Assembly: GCA_022778905.1 (NCBI GenBank)
Contig: JALFRV010000046.1
Span: forward strand, 1 to 48,279
Origin: Prevotella sp.
GTDB lineage: Bacteria; Bacteroidota; Bacteroidia; Bacteroidales; Bacteroidaceae
DNA length: 48,279 nt
Direction: 5' to 3'
In this document: positions 35,922 to 45,257 of the stretch, in pieces
Layout: each line of letters starts with the position of its first letter
Numbering within the stretch: position 1 is the first letter of the stretch
Notes under the pieces: generated by a model
Seen by the model: the letters and a program-made list of their open reading frames with translations, nothing else
Database searches by the model: none
What the model was told of the DNA's origin: nothing
Translations under genes and position numbers: made by a program

Positions 35922-38111
35922 ATGAAAAAGATACTATATAGCATGATGGGCGCCGCCCTGTTGACGGGCTCCGTTTCCTGCTCCGACTTCCTCGAGCAGA
36001 CCTCTCCATCAGAAGTGGACAAGCAATTTGTATTCTCCGACCCGACCACAGCACGTGCCGCGTTGCAGAACGCCTATACGCAGTGGCTCGCGAACGGCTC
36101 TGTGCACGGCAATGGGGTATTCTATGACATGACCGTATCAGCCTCCGACTGTGAGATCCAGCCTGAAGCGTACAGCGCACAGAGCAACCGCTGGCTGATG
36201 TCATACTTCTGGGGGTGGAACGCCAACGAGACTGCGCGAGGCACGGAGAGCCTCGATCCGGGTGGCAACGGTGGCTTCAACAACACGTGGAAGAATCTCT
36301 ATAACATCATCGGATTGACCAATTCGATCATCACCAACTATCAGGAGTCGGCCGGATTTGATGCAATGGTCGCAGCCGCAAAGCCCACGGATCTGAGCCA
36401 GATCTATGGTGAGGCCGTCACACTGCGTGCCATCGCCTATTACGAACTGACCCGCTATTACGGCGACGTGGCCTATCAGACCGTCCCGGGTGCCGTGGCT
36501 ACCCACCTGACTAACCGCGACTCGATCAACGAATGCATGCTTCGCGACTTGGAACAGGTGATCCCGCTGATGTACAGACCGGGCGAGAACTCCTCCATCT
36601 CGAAAGCTTACCTCAACCGAATTTTCGCCGAAGGACTTGTCGGACGCATCTGTCTGTGGGAGGGCGGCTATCAGACACGCCGCACGGACATGGGTGGCGA
36701 CGCCTACTATACGGACATCAACGGCAAGGCCCTGAGCTTTGAGAAAGTCTCGGAAAGCAGCTCCCGCAAATGCTTCTACGGCCGCCGGACCGACTGGAAG
36801 ACGCTTTACCAGAAAGCAGAGAAATACTTAGCCCAGGCCATCAGCAATCCGGGCGACTGCCATTTGCAGACGACTGACCCCCGCGCAGACACACGCTATG
36901 TCAGCGCCCCCAATCCTTACCAGTATGCATTCCAGCAGACCATGGAAGGCGTAAACACCGAGAAGCTGACCTATGCGGATGAAAGCGTCTATGAAATCCC
37001 GTCCACTCACGCCAACGGAGACAGCGAACGGCCCTACGCCTTCGGGCGTCCGTCCAACGGAGGAAGCACGAGTTACTATCCCTGCAAGTCCTACGGGCAG
37101 TCGCGTTTCAGTCCTACGTACTACTATGGTGACTTTGATCCGAACGACATGAGACGTGACGTGACCTGCACCGTGACAGGTTCGGACGGCCATGGGGCCG
37201 AAGCACTGCTCAACTTCAACAAGGGATCGCGCCTCAACGGCGGCATTGCGCTCAACAAATGGGATGAAAACCGCATGACCAAACCATGGACAAGCAAGCA
37301 ACGCCAGAGCGGAACGAACAATCCCTACATGCGCTTCTCGGAGATCATTCTCATGCAGGCCGAGGTGAAGGCCGCGCTTGGCGAAGACGCGGAAGCACGC
37401 CAACTGCTCGACCAGATACGCAACCGCGCGTTCGGTTCGCCGGTTCTGGCCAAGACGGACGCTTTCATCAGCGAATGCGGATCATTGCTCAATGCGATCA
37501 TCGAGGAACGTAAGTTCGAGTTCGGAGGCGAAGGAATGCGCCGCTGGGACCTCATCCGCACCAACCGTCTGTCATGGGCCGTGAAGCGGTTCCATGAGAA
37601 TGCGGGCGCCATGATTGCCGGATTGAAGGCCAACGGATATTATACGTTCGGCAATGGGAATACGATTTCGAACTACGTATGGACCAAGACGGTCGACGGC
37701 AAGGCCTTGAACGGCTACCGCCTGACTGCTCAGTGCCCGGCGGACAAGAAGAATGACCCTGTGCTTTATCCCGGATGGCGCGGCCAGAATGACGACTGGG
37801 CCGCTGTGGCCACGGCCAACGGCACCGACATGGCTGCCCTCACGGCCGGCGACGCCACCAATCTGGCCATTCAAGGCCTGTTCAGTTACATCGACCCGAA
37901 CGGTGCCCAGGCCAAGGCCTTGGAAGCTCAGGGCTACAAGAAGCAGCCTTGGGGCATCAACATTGTCAACAACGAGAAGCAGTATGACTATTATGTCTAC
38001 AACGGATATGAGGAAGGCCAGCCTCCTGTCTACATGCTGATGATGGGCGACGTGGTCATCAAGAACGCCAATGGGGCCTTCCACAACGGCTACGGATTCC
38101 GTGACAAGTAA
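35922..38111 (+). CDS. SusD/RagB-family surface glycan-binding lipoprotein (second pair)
   Basis: The 729-residue lipoprotein is a paralogue of the first SusD. The lipobox signal MKKILYSMMGAALLTGSVSC has Cys20, followed by SDFLEQTS. YGEAVTLRAIAYYELTRYYG matches the TPR-like region, and AIIEERKFEFGGEGMRRWDL is the SusD C-terminal signature. Both SusD proteins end alike (NNGYGFAQE and HNGYGFRDK). A strong hairpin follows, then two hydrolase genes on the same strand. Confidence 0.95.
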   Translation: MKKILYSMMGAALLTGSVSCSDFLEQTSPSEVDKQFVFSDPTTARAALQNAYTQWLANGSVHGNGVFYDMTVSASDCEIQPEAYSAQSNRWLMSYFWGWNANETARGTESLDPGGNGGFNNTWKNLYNIIGLTNSIITNYQESAGFDAMVAAAKPTDLSQIYGEAVTLRAIAYYELTRYYGDVAYQTVPGAVATHLTNRDSINECMLRDLEQVIPLMYRPGENSSISKAYLNRIFAEGLVGRICLWEGGYQTRRTDMGGDAYYTDINGKALSFEKVSESSSRKCFYGRRTDWKTLYQKAEKYLAQAISNPGDCHLQTTDPRADTRYVSAPNPYQYAFQQTMEGVNTEKLTYADESVYEIPSTHANGDSERPYAFGRPSNGGSTSYYPCKSYGQSRFSPTYYYGDFDPNDMRRDVTCTVTGSDGHGAEALLNFNKGSRLNGGIALNKWDENRMTKPWTSKQRQSGTNNPYMRFSEIILMQAEVKAALGEDAEARQLLDQIRNRAFGSPVLAKTDAFISECGSLLNAIIEERKFEFGGEGMRRWDLIRTNRLSWAVKRFHENAGAMIAGLKANGYYTFGNGNTISNYVWTKTVDGKALNGYRLTAQCPADKKNDPVLYPGWRGQNDDWAAVATANGTDMAALTAGDATNLAIQGLFSYIDPNGAQAKALEAQGYKKQPWGINIVNNEKQYDYYVYNGYEEGQPPVYMLMMGDVVIKNANGAFHNGYGFRDK

Positions 38112-38138
38112 CCACATTCTCTCTCTATAAGTGTTTCA

Positions 38139-38174
38139 AGTGAGACCGCAGGAGACAGCTCCTGTGGCCTCACT
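38139..38174 (+). terminator. Long hairpin between susD and the hydrolase genes
   Basis: Positions 38139-38154 pair with 38159-38174 over 16 bp, with one mismatch and one G-U, around the loop ACAG. The tail is TCCGTTTAAA rather than a clean U-run. It may be a leaky terminator that lowers expression of the hydrolases relative to susCD, or an mRNA 3'-end protector. Confidence 0.6.
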
Positions 38175-38254
38175 TCCGTTTAAACCGATCGGACGGACGA
38201 TCCGGAAGACCGTTTCCTGCGCCCCGTTCCGATCCTGCAAATCAACCAAAAAAA

Positions 38255-39886
38255 ATGAATATCAAACCTGAAAATATCTTCCGATCCTGCCTGACAGGCA
38301 TGCTGTTGATAGCTGCGGCCACTGCCGGCGCACAGCAACAAGTGCCCCAGTGGGAGCGCTTTGAGCAGACGTTCAACCTGCACACCGATAAAAACCCGTT
38401 CACGGACGTCGACCTGCGCGCCGTCTTCATCCATGAGGGGACACCGGACACGATCCGCGTGGAAGGCTTCTACGACGGCAACGACAGCTTCAAGATCCGT
38501 TTCATGCCCACAAAGACCGGCCGCTGGACCTACCGGACGGTCTCCTCGGAGCCGGAGATGAACGCCCGGGAGGGTGCGCTGGTCTGTACGCAGCCGCTGA
38601 ACGGCTGCCGAGGCATGATGAAAACGGGCCGGGAGCAGGACTTCGTCTATGCCGACGGCACGGCATACTATCCCGTCGGAACCACTTCCTACGCCTGGAT
38701 CCATGCCGACAAGGCCCGCCAGGAGCAGACCTACGAGGCCTTGGAGAAGAGCGGATTCAACAAACTGCGCTTCTGCATCTTCCCCAACAACAGCGTGCGG
38801 GAGCTGCCCGAGCGCTACCCCTTCATCCTGCGGTCCACACAGAAGGCAGCCGACGGACAGCGGACGGTCTACAACTGGGACTTCAGCCGGTTCGACACGG
38901 ACTTCTTCCAGCATCTCGAGCAGTGCATTGACCGTCTCAAAGCGCTCGGCATTGAGGCCGACGTGATCCTCTTCACACCCTATGACGAAGGCCTGTGGGG
39001 ATTTGACCGGATGACGATGGAGAACAACCTGCGCTACCTGCGCTATGTCGTGGCGCGCCTGTCCGCCTTCAGCAACGTGTGGTGGTCAATGGCCAACGAG
39101 TGGGATCTGTGCCGTGCGAAGACACATGACCAATGGATCGAGATGTCCGAATACGTGCACCGGCTCGACCCCTATCATCATTTGCTCTCCATACACGGCG
39201 GTACGGCGGTCTATATCGACTACAACAGGCCCTGCTTCACGCACGCGAGCATCCAGGACCAGGGCCCTCTCTACAACTTTGAAGGCGCTGCCACCGTGCG
39301 CAACATCATCCACAAGCCCGTCATCTTCGATGAAGTGTGCTACGAAGGCGACCACGAAGCGCGCTGGGCTCAGCTCTCGGGGCAGGAGATGCTGCAGCGT
39401 ATGTGGACCGGACTCATCGGCGGAACCTATGTCACGCACGGCGAATGCTTCTGCACGGGCAATGATTTCTACACCGGATATGCCTTCCTTGCCACCGGCG
39501 GACCATTCCGCGGGACCAGCCCTGCACGCATCCGGTTCATGCGCAACATCCTTGAGGCGCTGCCGAAGCCACTCTCTTTGGCCGACCAAAGCTGGGATCC
39601 CGTCACCGCATCGGGCGGGCCGGGCACCTATCTGATCTACTTCGGAGACCAAAAGCCGAAGAGCTGGGCCTTCACCCTGCCCGCCAAGAACAGCCGATGG
39701 GGCCGACTGGCTGGCGGAGAGCGGTTCAGCGTCGAGGTCATCGACACCTGGAACATGACAGTCACACCGCTCAAGGAGGTCTTTGAGGTGAAGCCCGCCG
39801 CGGCCAAGCGCATGACCGAGAAGAACGGCAAGCACGTCAAGCTCCCCGGAAAACCATACATGATGCTGCGCATCCGGCAGCTCTGA
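38255..39886 (+). CDS. Secreted clan GH-A-like glycoside hydrolase (DUF5060/DUF4038/DUF5605 type), first copy
   Basis: The 543-residue protein has a signal peptide (CLTGMLLIAAATAGAQ). An N-terminal beta domain of DUF5060 type covers about 30-115 (WERFEQTFNLHTDKNPFTDV, GFYDGNDSFKIRFMPTKTG). A TIM-barrel of DUF4038 type follows (about 125-440), then a short C-terminal beta domain (DUF5605-like, EVIDTWNMTVTPL). Candidate catalytic residues by analogy with clan GH-A are Glu282 in SMANEWD and Glu360 in VIFDEVCYEG. Related DUF4038 proteins include pectin side-chain hydrolases, but the substrate here is not known. It is 26 bp upstream of a paralogue and probably co-transcribed with the second susCD pair. 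Confidence 0.87.
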   Translation: MNIKPENIFRSCLTGMLLIAAATAGAQQQVPQWERFEQTFNLHTDKNPFTDVDLRAVFIHEGTPDTIRVEGFYDGNDSFKIRFMPTKTGRWTYRTVSSEPEMNAREGALVCTQPLNGCRGMMKTGREQDFVYADGTAYYPVGTTSYAWIHADKARQEQTYEALEKSGFNKLRFCIFPNNSVRELPERYPFILRSTQKAADGQRTVYNWDFSRFDTDFFQHLEQCIDRLKALGIEADVILFTPYDEGLWGFDRMTMENNLRYLRYVVARLSAFSNVWWSMANEWDLCRAKTHDQWIEMSEYVHRLDPYHHLLSIHGGTAVYIDYNRPCFTHASIQDQGPLYNFEGAATVRNIIHKPVIFDEVCYEGDHEARWAQLSGQEMLQRMWTGLIGGTYVTHGECFCTGNDFYTGYAFLATGGPFRGTSPARIRFMRNILEALPKPLSLADQSWDPVTASGGPGTYLIYFGDQKPKSWAFTLPAKNSRWGRLAGGERFSVEVIDTWNMTVTPLKEVFEVKPAAAKRMTEKNGKHVKLPGKPYMMLRIRQL

Positions 39887-39912
39887 ACGAAAGACTGATC
39901 AACAGCAGAAAG

Positions 39913-41520
39913 ATGAAAACAAGACGATTGATCCTGACGGGAGTGCTTCTGTCGATGGCCTCCGCGTCCATTGCAAAGACGGCACGCATCGGGCAGTGGC
40001 AGCGCTTTGAACAAAGATACGCCGGACCTGACGGCGGAAATCCTTTCACGGACGTCACCCTGACGGCGCGCTTCTGGCGTCAGGGCGGCGATACGGTCAC
40101 GATCCGGGGCTTCTATGACGGCCGGGGCGAGTATGTCATCAGGTTTATGCCCATGCAGAAAGGCATCTGGCATTTTGCCACAAGCAGCAACCGGCCGGAG
40201 CTGAACGCACGGACGGGCGACGTGGAATGCGTGGCGGCTGCGGGAGACCATCACGGTCCCGTCACCACACGCGGCCTCCACGACTTCGCCTACACCGACA
40301 GCAAGCCCTATTATCCTGTCGGGACGACGGCGTATGCATGGGTCCACATGAAGGCCGACGTGCAGGAGATGACGCTCCGCTCATTGGCCGAGGCGCAATT
40401 CAATAAGGTACGCATGTGCGTGTTTCCCAAGCACTATCAGCTCTGCCGGGATCTGCCGGAGCGATATCCTTTCAAGGTGACCGGCAAAAAGGACGGGAAG
40501 CTCACGTTCGACTTCTCGCAGCCCGATCCGGAGTTCTTCCGCAACCTCGAGACACGCATCGACCAGCTGGCCCGGATCGGCTGTGAGGCCGACCTGATCC
40601 TCTTCCATCCTTACGACAAAGGCTACTGGGGCTTCGACGAGATGACCATGGAGCAGAACCGGTTCTATCTTTCCTATCTCCAGGCACGCCTCGCCTCGTT
40701 TGCCAACGTGTGGTGGTCGATGGCCAATGAGTACGACTATGTGAAGGCCAAGACGATCGCCGACTGGCACGAGCTGATCCGCGAAGTCCGCGCCAACGAT
40801 CCCTACGGGCATCTGCTCTCCATCCACGGCAGCACCGCCACCTATTTTGACTACCTCACGGAGGGCATCACTCACACGAGCATACAGGACGAAGGGCCGG
40901 TGCTGGCCGGTGCCCGCGCAGCCATCGTGCGCAACATCTACCCGAAGCCCGTCATCTTTGACGAGGTGGCGTATGAAGGCAATCTGACCAGCAGATGGGG
41001 CCGATTGAGCGGACAGGAGATGCTCTACAGGATGTGGAACGGACTGATGTGCGGCACATATGTCACACATGGCGAGTGCTATCAGCGCCACGAGGGCGAC
41101 TATGACACCATCTTCTGGGCCAAGGGCGGTCCCTGGCGGGGCGAATCATGGAAACGCGTGCCCTTCATGCGGCAGATCCTCGCAGACCTCCCCCACCCGC
41201 TCGAGATGGCAGACGTGAGCCGGGACGACCTGACCAGCACCGCGGGCGAGGGCTACTACATGATCTACTTCGGCAAGGAGATCCAAGACGCATGGCTCTT
41301 CAACCTGCCCGCGCGCAACGCCGGCTATCCGCCGCTCGAACCGGGCACCCGCTTCCGCATGGAGATCATCGACACCTGGGACATGACGGTGACGCCCGTC
41401 GACGGCGTGTTTGAGGTCGGCGAGAAGAACGACTACCGGCACTACGACCGGCAGCTGCGCAAGGTGTGGCTGCCACTGAAACCTTATCTCATGCTCCGCA
41501 TCAAGGCCTTGCCGGCCTGA
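39913..41520 (+). CDS. Secreted clan GH-A-like glycoside hydrolase (DUF5060/DUF4038/DUF5605 type), second copy
   Basis: The 535-residue protein is a tandem paralogue of the preceding enzyme with the same three domains. Its signal peptide is MKTRRLILTGVLLSMASASI. The DUF5060-like part contains WQRFEQRYAGPDGGNPFTDV, and the barrel contains WWSMANEYDYVKAKT with Glu273 and KPVIFDEVAYEGN with Glu351. It ends with EIIDTWDMTVTPVDGVF. Differences from the neighbour cluster in loops (for example HGECYQRHEGDYDTIFWAKG against HGECFCTGNDFYTGYAFLAT), which suggests related but distinct specificities. The last gene of the likely unit; a hairpin and array D follow. Confidence 0.87.
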   Translation: MKTRRLILTGVLLSMASASIAKTARIGQWQRFEQRYAGPDGGNPFTDVTLTARFWRQGGDTVTIRGFYDGRGEYVIRFMPMQKGIWHFATSSNRPELNARTGDVECVAAAGDHHGPVTTRGLHDFAYTDSKPYYPVGTTAYAWVHMKADVQEMTLRSLAEAQFNKVRMCVFPKHYQLCRDLPERYPFKVTGKKDGKLTFDFSQPDPEFFRNLETRIDQLARIGCEADLILFHPYDKGYWGFDEMTMEQNRFYLSYLQARLASFANVWWSMANEYDYVKAKTIADWHELIREVRANDPYGHLLSIHGSTATYFDYLTEGITHTSIQDEGPVLAGARAAIVRNIYPKPVIFDEVAYEGNLTSRWGRLSGQEMLYRMWNGLMCGTYVTHGECYQRHEGDYDTIFWAKGGPWRGESWKRVPFMRQILADLPHPLEMADVSRDDLTSTAGEGYYMIYFGKEIQDAWLFNLPARNAGYPPLEPGTRFRMEIIDTWDMTVTPVDGVFEVGEKNDYRHYDRQLRKVWLPLKPYLMLRIKALPA

Positions 41521-41650
41521 AGCAGGCTGCCGGACAGCGTGCAGGCCTGGCCAGCACGGGGAAGAACGGGGGCCCTGACAGCACGGAGCCGACTGACGCC
41601 CCGCAGACAGCGCAGCGGAAGCAGCCGGCCGAAAACGGTCCGCAACTGCC

Positions 41651-41679
41651 GAAGCTGCCCCGTCTGCGGGCTTCTTTTT
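41651..41679 (+). terminator. Likely terminator after the hydrolase genes
   Basis: GAAGCTGCCCCG and CGGGCTTC form a bulged stem (GAAG/CTTC and CCCG/CGGG) directly followed by TTTTT at 41675-41679. The 130 bp before it (41521-41650) show no gene. Confidence 0.6.
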
Positions 41680-41716
41680 GCAGGTTGGGAAAGCGGAAAA
41701 AACAGGTGGCTTTTGC

Positions 41717-41826
41717 GGACGAATGATATGGCTTCCGCGGAGCTATGCTTTCGGCCGCCAAGAGCTATCATATGGGCGGCCGAGAGCTATGCTTTGGACG
41801 GCCGAAAGCATAGCTCTGTGCGGGCA
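41717..41826. repeat. 22-bp-period intergenic array D
   Basis: Units start at 41739, 41761, 41783 and 41805, exactly 22 bp apart. Cores are GGAGCTATGCTTT, AGAGCTATCATAT, AGAGCTATGCTTT and the reversed AAAGCATAGCTCT; spacers are CGGCCGCCA, GGGCGGCCG and GGACGGCCG. A degenerate unit (ATGATATGGCTTCCGC) begins at 41717. The last two cores are exact reverse complements. The array lies between the convergent hydrolase and MerR genes. Confidence 0.9.
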
Positions 41827-41832
41827 AAATAA

Positions 41833-41855
41833 AACCTCCTGAAAATCAGAAGGTT
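41833..41855 (-). terminator. Likely terminator of the merR-type gene
   Basis: On the minus strand AACCTTCTGA and TCAGGAGGTT (plus 41833-41855) form a 10-bp stem with one mismatch, followed by TTATTTT. It lies about 105 bp downstream of the MerR stop. The stretch 41856-41959 shows nothing else. Confidence 0.6.
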
Positions 41856-41959
41856 ACAAATCCGGATTCCGGACATGGGATCCGTCGGCCGCGAGGGGGC
41901 GGACAAGGAGCTGCGCGCGCGGTCTGACCGCCCGCCGGACGGCTCATGCGCCGGGCCGG

Positions 41960-42322
41960 TCAGACGAGTCCGTCGATGACGTGCTTGAGTTCCGTCAGCT
42001 GGTCGCGCACCGAGGTCAGGGTCTGGAGCACGTCGGCGCTCTTGTCGGCACCATCACGATTCTCGTGGATCATCTTGCGGGCCGAGGCCAGCTTGAATCC
42101 TCTCACCTTGACAAGATTGTAGATCGTCTTGCAGAGATCGATGTCCTTCTGGCTGTACTGCCTCACTTTGGTCATCTCTTGCGTCTTCGGACGAAGCTGC
42201 GGAATCTCCTTTTCCCAATAGCGTAGCGTGCTCTCCTGTACGCCGATGATATCAGCCACTTCCTTGATCGAAAAGTAGAGCTTCACGTTCTTGTTCGTAT
42301 TCAACGCCATATTTTCTATCAT
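41960..42322 (-). CDS. MerR-family transcriptional regulator
   Basis: The 120-residue protein has a MerR HTH near the N-terminus: LYFSIKEVADIIGVQESTLR, then YWEKEIPQLRPKT, followed by the wing and RQYSQKDIDLCKTIYNLVK. A helical C-terminal part (residues about 88-120, TSVRDQLTELKHVIDGLV) is probably a dimerisation coiled coil. It has no effector-binding cysteine cluster. The start could be 42322 or the ATG at 42310 (MALNTNK). This short MerR type upstream of alaS is common in Bacteroidales; targets are unknown. It has its own -7 element, divergent from alaS. Confidence 0.92.
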   Translation of the reverse strand: MIENMALNTNKNVKLYFSIKEVADIIGVQESTLRYWEKEIPQLRPKTQEMTKVRQYSQKDIDLCKTIYNLVKVRGFKLASARKMIHENRDGADKSADVLQTLTSVRDQLTELKHVIDGLV

Positions 42323-42339
42323 TTTGGTTGATTTATATG

Positions 42340-42347
42340 CAAAGATA
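42340..42347 (-). promoter_or_regulatory. -7 element of the MerR gene
   Basis: Plus-strand CAAAGATA reads TATCTTTG on the minus strand, 18 bp upstream of the start at 42322 (30 bp from 42310). Confidence 0.6.
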
Positions 42348-42391
42348 CTAAAAATCTCGTATCTTGCCTCCGCCTTGTCTCAACTTTTTCG

Positions 42392-42399
42392 TATCTTTG
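42392..42399 (+). promoter_or_regulatory. -7 element of alaS
   Basis: TATCTTTG within CTTTTTCGTATCTTTGC lies 41 bp before the alaS start. The same block TTTTTCGTATCTTTG precedes the acetyltransferase gene at 158-172 and the peroxidase gene at 45211-45225. Confidence 0.65.
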
Positions 42400-42440
42400 C
42401 ATCAATTTTGAGAGAAATTCAAACATAACATTCTATAGCA

Positions 42441-45101
42441 ATGATGACAGCAAATGAAATCCGCGACTCATTCAAGAACTTTTTCGAGTCGAAAGGTCAC
42501 GTCATTGTACCGTCGGCACCTATGGTGATCAAAGACGACCCTACGCTGATGTTTACCAATGCCGGAATGAACCAATGGAAGGATATTATCCTCGGCACCA
42601 AGCAGCCCGATCCGCGCCGCAGGGCTGACACGCAGAAGTGTCTTCGCGTCAGCGGCAAGCACAATGACTTGGAGGAGGTCGGCCATGACACGTATCATCA
42701 CACCATGTTTGAGATGCTCGGCAACTGGAGTTTCGGCGACTACTTCAAGGAAGGGGCCATTGACTACGCCTGGGAGTATCTCGTCGACGTGCTGCATCTG
42801 GATCCCAAGGATCTCTATGTGACAGTCTTCGAAGGCTCACCCGAAGAGAATATACCCCGTGACGACGAGGCCGCGGGCTACTGGGCCAAGCATCTGCCGG
42901 CCGACCATATCATCAATGGCAACAAGCATGACAACTTCTGGGAGATGGGCGACACAGGTCCGTGCGGCCCGTGTTCGGAGATTCACGTCGACTCCCGCAC
43001 CCCCGAGCAGAAGGAAAAGACGCCGGGCCGCCTCTTAGTCAATCAGGACGACCCGCAAGTCATAGAGATCTGGAACATCGTATTCATGCAGTTCAACCGC
43101 AAGGCCGACGGTTCGCTCGAGCCACTGCCCATGCACGTCATCGACACCGGTATGGGATTCGAGCGCCTCGTGCGCATGCTGCAGGACAAACACAGCAACT
43201 ATGACACCGACATATTCCAGCCCGTCATCCGCGAAATAGAACTTTTGTCAGGCAAGAAATATGGTTTCACCACGCCGTCGGGCACCAACGGAGAAGCCGC
43301 ATCGGATCAGGAGAAGGTCGACATCGCCATGCGCGTCGTGGCAGACCATCTGCGCGCCGTCGCCTTCTCGATCGCCGACGGCCAGCTGCCGTCAAATGCG
43401 AAGGCCGGATATGTCATCCGCCGCATCCTCCGCCGCGCCGTCCGCTATGCCTACACCTTCCTCGACCAGAAAGAAGCCTTCATGTTCAAGCTCCTGCCAG
43501 TGCTCATCCGGGAGATGGGCAAGGCCTTCCCCGAGCTCCCCGCACAGCATGAACTGATCGGAAGAGTGATGAAAGAGGAGGAAGACTCATTCCTCCGCAC
43601 GCTCGACAAGGGCATTAACCTGCTCAATGGGAGCATGGACGAACTGAAGGCACACGGCCTGACGGAGCTTGACGGACAGAGTGCGTTCCGACTGTTTGAT
43701 ACTTACGGATTCCCCGTCGACCTCACGCAGCTTATCTGCCGTGAACACGGATTCACCGTAGACGAGAAAGGCTTCGACGCCGAAATGCAGAAGCAGAAGG
43801 AGCGGGCACGCAATGCAGCCGTCGTGGAGAACGGCGATTGGACCGTCATCAGCGACGGGGAGCAGGAGTTCGTGGGCTATGACTACTCGGAATATGAATG
43901 CCATATCCTCCGCTACCGGCAGGTGACACAGAAGAAGAACACGTTCTACGAACTGATACTCGACCACACACCGTTCTACGGAGAGATGGGCGGTCAGGTC
44001 GGCGACACGGGTGTGCTCGTCAGTGAGGATGAGACCGTGGAGATCATAGACACCAAACGGGAAAACAACCAGAGCATCCACATCGTCAGGAAACTGCCCC
44101 AAAACCCGCGCGCAGACTTCATGGCCTGCGTCGATACGGACAAGCGGGCAGCCAGTGCAGCCAACCATACGGCGACCCATTTGCTCGACTACGCCCTCAA
44201 GAAAGTGCTTGGAGAGCACGTGGAGCAGAAAGGTTCATACGTCAGTGCGGACACCTTGCGGTTCGACTTTGCCCACTTCCAGAAGGTAAGTGATGAACAA
44301 CTGCGCGAGGTAGAGCGCTTGGTGAACAGCATGATACGCGAAGACCTGCCCTTGGATGAGCATCGCGACACGCCGATAGACGAGGCCCGGAAGCTCGGGG
44401 CGATCGCCTTGTTCGGCGAGAAGTATGGCGACAAGGTCCGGGTGGTGCGCTTCGGCCCTTCCTGTGAATTCTGCGGCGGCATCCATGTGGCATCTACGGG
44501 CCGCATAGGGATGTTCAAGATCGTCAGCGAAAGCTCCGTGGCCGCCGGCATCAGACGCATTGAGGCGATGACGGGAAAGACCTGCGAGGAAGCCATGTAC
44601 CACCTGGAGGACATGCTGAAGGATATCCGGACGCTCTTCAACAATGCAAAAGACCTGAAGGCAGTCATCGGGAAGTATATCGAGGAGCACGACGCGATGA
44701 AGAAAGACATCGAGAGCTTCCGCGCCCAGGCAGTGGAACGGACCGTCGGCCAGCTCGTTGCAAAGGCCGTGGAGATCAACGGCGTAAGGGTCGTCAAGGC
44801 CGTATTGCCGGTCGATCCGGCATCTGCCAAGGATATCGTATTTAAGGTCCGCCGGCAGATCACGGATCATCTCGTGTGCGTACTGGGCTCTGTTGCCGAC
44901 GGCAAACCGATGCTCTCGGTCATGCTCAGCGAAGATATGGTCAACGATCACGGACTGAATGCCGGCACGATCATACGCGAAGCGGCCAAGCTCATACAAG
45001 GTGGCGGAGGCGGACAACCGCACTATGCCCAGGCCGGAGGCAAAAACCCTGACGGGCTCTCGGCAGCTGTCGACAAGGTGGTGGCGCTCGCTGACCTGTA
45101 A
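42441..45101 (+). CDS. alaS: Alanine--tRNA ligase
   Basis: The 886-residue class II synthetase charges tRNA-Ala. The catalytic core (about 1-250) shows [32 protein letters not shown] (motif 1 region), [20 protein letters not shown] (motif 2) and DTGMGFERL (motif 3). The editing domain has [12 protein letters not shown] and CEFCGGIHV, giving the two His and Cys/His zinc ligands that clear mis-charged Ser and Gly. The C-terminal C-Ala/DHHA1 part ends with [14 protein letters not shown]. Length is normal. Start is 42441 or the following ATG. A terminator follows. Confidence 0.98.
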   Translation: MMTANEIRDSFKNFFESKGHVIVPSAPMVIKDDPTLMFTNAGMNQWKDIILGTKQPDPRRRADTQKCLRVSGKHNDLEEVGHDTYHHTMFEMLGNWSFGDYFKEGAIDYAWEYLVDVLHLDPKDLYVTVFEGSPEENIPRDDEAAGYWAKHLPADHIINGNKHDNFWEMGDTGPCGPCSEIHVDSRTPEQKEKTPGRLLVNQDDPQVIEIWNIVFMQFNRKADGSLEPLPMHVIDTGMGFERLVRMLQDKHSNYDTDIFQPVIREIELLSGKKYGFTTPSGTNGEAASDQEKVDIAMRVVADHLRAVAFSIADGQLPSNAKAGYVIRRILRRAVRYAYTFLDQKEAFMFKLLPVLIREMGKAFPELPAQHELIGRVMKEEEDSFLRTLDKGINLLNGSMDELKAHGLTELDGQSAFRLFDTYGFPVDLTQLICREHGFTVDEKGFDAEMQKQKERARNAAVVENGDWTVISDGEQEFVGYDYSEYECHILRYRQVTQKKNTFYELILDHTPFYGEMGGQVGDTGVLVSEDETVEIIDTKRENNQSIHIVRKLPQNPRADFMACVDTDKRAASAANHTATHLLDYALKKVLGEHVEQKGSYVSADTLRFDFAHFQKVSDEQLREVERLVNSMIREDLPLDEHRDTPIDEARKLGAIALFGEKYGDKVRVVRFGPSCEFCGGIHVASTGRIGMFKIVSESSVAAGIRRIEAMTGKTCEEAMYHLEDMLKDIRTLFNNAKDLKAVIGKYIEEHDAMKKDIESFRAQAVERTVGQLVAKAVEINGVRVVKAVLPVDPASAKDIVFKVRRQITDHLVCVLGSVADGKPMLSVMLSEDMVNDHGLNAGTIIREAAKLIQGGGGGQPHYAQAGGKNPDGLSAAVDKVVALADL

Positions 45102-45149
45102 GAAACAGCAGAACGGCTTCGCCGAAGAAGCCTTCCGAACAGACCAAAA

Positions 45150-45186
45150 GATCCTTCCCGACGAGGCGAAGGATCCTTTTTTTTGA
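45150..45186 (+). terminator. Rho-independent terminator after alaS
   Basis: GATCCTTC (45150-45157) and GAAGGATC (45168-45175) form an 8-bp stem with a 10-nt loop, followed by C and a run of eight T. Confidence 0.88.
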
Positions 45187-45217
45187 CCCGGACGATGCGT
45201 CCAATCCATTTTTTTCG

Positions 45218-45225
45218 TATCTTTG
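45218..45225 (+). promoter_or_regulatory. -7 element of the peroxidase gene
   Basis: TATCTTTG preceded by TTTTTCG lies 32 bp before the ATG at 45258, just beyond the alaS terminator. Confidence 0.6.
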
Positions 45226-45257
45226 TCACCGTCTTAAACATATTTTTCTTACGCCTT

